From a virus: 28,033 nucleotides of DNA. The translations under genes were made by a program, and so were the position numbers. The stretch's first letter is position 1. Every line of letters starts with the position of its first letter. The stretch is from the IMG/VR virus record IMGVR_UViG_3300042568_001099, positions 1-28,033 of that record; one strand, 5' to 3'. Positions 27,417 to 28,033 of this stretch are shown here, piece after piece. The notes beneath the pieces are model-generated. The model did no database searches. It was not told the DNA's origin and saw only the letters and a list, made by a program, of their open reading frames with translations.

Positions 27417-27812
27417 TTAAACTATTTCTGTAATTATTTGAGCTAATTTATATCCTGCAAATGCTCCTCCCGCAGCTGAACCAGGTAGAACGATAAACTT
27501 ACCTAAAATTGTATCATATTTTTTTCTGTTGACAATGTACGAAATTAAAACGTAATACAAAATATAATTTATTAAAACTAAAAAGTCCAATTCTTTTGCA
27601 ACAAACACAACAATAGAATTACCTAAAAACCCCCACATAAAATTAATAAAAGTTTCTCGTAGTAATTCACTTGGTGTTGTGATTGCGTCTAAAACTGAAA
27701 TTTCTTTACTGAGTCCTGTTTTATTTTTCGATGTTTTCGATATGGTGTTGGAGGTACCAAAGTCCTTTTCTGAGGTCTTCAAGTTCTGTATCTTTTCTTT
27801 TTTTTCCTGCAC
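27417..27812 (-). CDS. Membrane protein overlapping the DUF3310 gene
   Basis: 131 residues if the ATG at 27812 is used. This overlaps the DUF3310 gene by 92 bp in another frame. The first 40 residues are Lys/Ser/Thr-rich (MQEKKEKIQNLKTSEKDFGT). Then come a hydrophobic segment (FINFMWGFLGNSIVVFVA), a second (LVLINYILYYVLISYIV) and a Gly/Ala-rich third (FIVLPGSAAGGAFAGYKLA). No other ATG lies before the first membrane segment. A short non-ATG start after the DUF3310 stop cannot be excluded. Three hydrophobic segments and a basic N-terminus would suit a holin or a membrane-anchored protein, function unknown. Confidence 0.65.
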   Translation of the reverse strand: MQEKKEKIQNLKTSEKDFGTSNTISKTSKNKTGLSKEISVLDAITTPSELLRETFINFMWGFLGNSIVVFVAKELDFLVLINYILYYVLISYIVNRKKYDTILGKFIVLPGSAAGGAFAGYKLAQIITEIV

Positions 27813-28020
27813 GACTAATATATTTTATTGCATTTCCTAAACTAAACCCTAAATCCCAAGCGTCAATAACTTTTATTGCTTCGTATTCATTATTTTTACC
27901 AAATTGGTAATGGTCAGGATGATTTACCATTTCTTTTTCTATGTTAACATTAGATGAATTTACACACTGGCAATTACCATCTCCCCCATTTATTGGGTTA
28001 CACGCACAATTATTTTTCAT
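27721..28020 (-). CDS. DUF3310 protein with Cys-rich N-terminus
   Basis: 99 residues. VNHPDHYQFGKNNEYEAIKVIDAWDL, then GNAIKYISRAGKKRKDTELEDLRKGLWYLQHHIE is the DUF3310 (SaV-like) domain, spread among phages and thought to be nucleotide- or nucleic-acid-related. The first 25 residues add MKNNCACNPINGGDGNCQC, a CxC...CxC arrangement that could bind a metal and is not part of the domain. The start lies 13 bp from the window edge, so upstream signals are unseen. It overlaps the next gene by 92 bp. Confidence 0.9.
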   Translation of the reverse strand: MKNNCACNPINGGDGNCQCVNSSNVNIEKEMVNHPDHYQFGKNNEYEAIKVIDAWDLGFSLGNAIKYISRAGKKRKDTELEDLRKGLWYLQHHIENIEK

Positions 28021-28033
28021 TTATCTTATTAGT

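Noticed and set aside
1-28033. tRNA, rRNA, CRISPR array, insertion sequence, integrase or attachment sites
   Set aside because: No cloverleaf with TTCGA loop, no regularly spaced repeats, no transposase or integrase motifs, and no long terminal repeats were found by eye.
1-28033. Stop-codon reassignment
   Set aside because: Recognised genes (SmpB, RmlB, RmlC, methyltransferase, nuclease) read normally and use TAA, TGA and TAG as stops, so the standard code holds.

Overview
The window is very AT-rich (about 30 % G+C by eye) and densely packed with short genes that change strand often. Many overlap by ATGA, TAATG or 8 nt. No terminase, capsid, tail or polymerase gene is present, but the content points to an accessory segment of a large, probably T4-like, phage infecting a Bacteroidota (Flavobacteriia-like) host. 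The host call rests on TTG-N19/20-TAnnTTTG promoters, the absence of Shine-Dalgarno sites and A-rich leaders. The phage call rests on DUF3310, small T4-like-phage families, orphan SmpB, an orphan methyltransferase and many micro-ORFs. I cannot exclude a prophage or another mobile element.

Layout. 1-2500: a truncated gene, a micro membrane ORF, a tagged unknown, a GIY-YIG-like protein and two overlapping convergent micro-ORFs. 2.0-4.4 kb: a three-gene operon with a zinc metallopeptidase, then a small lipoprotein. 4.4-6.6 kb: a glycosyltransferase and an LpxH-like phosphatase. 6.6-8.5 kb: unknowns. 8.5-9.9 kb: a secreted nuclease with two basic tagged proteins. 10-18 kb: many acidic unknowns, a DnaJ-type zinc-finger protein, a YkuD-like protein, a Cys/His-peptidase-like protein and a ferritin-like protein. 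18.4-20.4 kb: a dTDP-sugar operon (RmlC, RmlB). 20.4-23.3 kb: small unknowns, SmpB, DUF192. 23.3-28 kb: a DHH phosphoesterase, a hydrophobic tagged protein, a DNA methyltransferase, a chain of tiny membrane ORFs and DUF3310.

Two genome-wide patterns stand out. First, at least ten otherwise unrelated proteins begin with, or in one case contain, a short tag of the form M-K-[hydrophobic]-I-x-[T/S/N]-E-x-[Q/E]-[Y/L/F]-x-x-L. It looks like a shared sorting signal and carries an [I/L/V]-x-E tripeptide like the cleavage site of T4 prohead proteases. Second, there are two promoter classes. One is host-like (TAnnTTTG), often exactly 4 nt before an ATG so that transcripts would be leaderless. The other is TATTTAT[A/T/C/G], lying mostly 3-4 or 12-14 nt before the ATG, and I suggest it is a phage late promoter. 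Nearly every tagged gene or operon has the second class upstream, and none has only the first. My working model is that tagged proteins are late, packaged or virion-associated proteins, while genes with the host-like class act early inside the cell.
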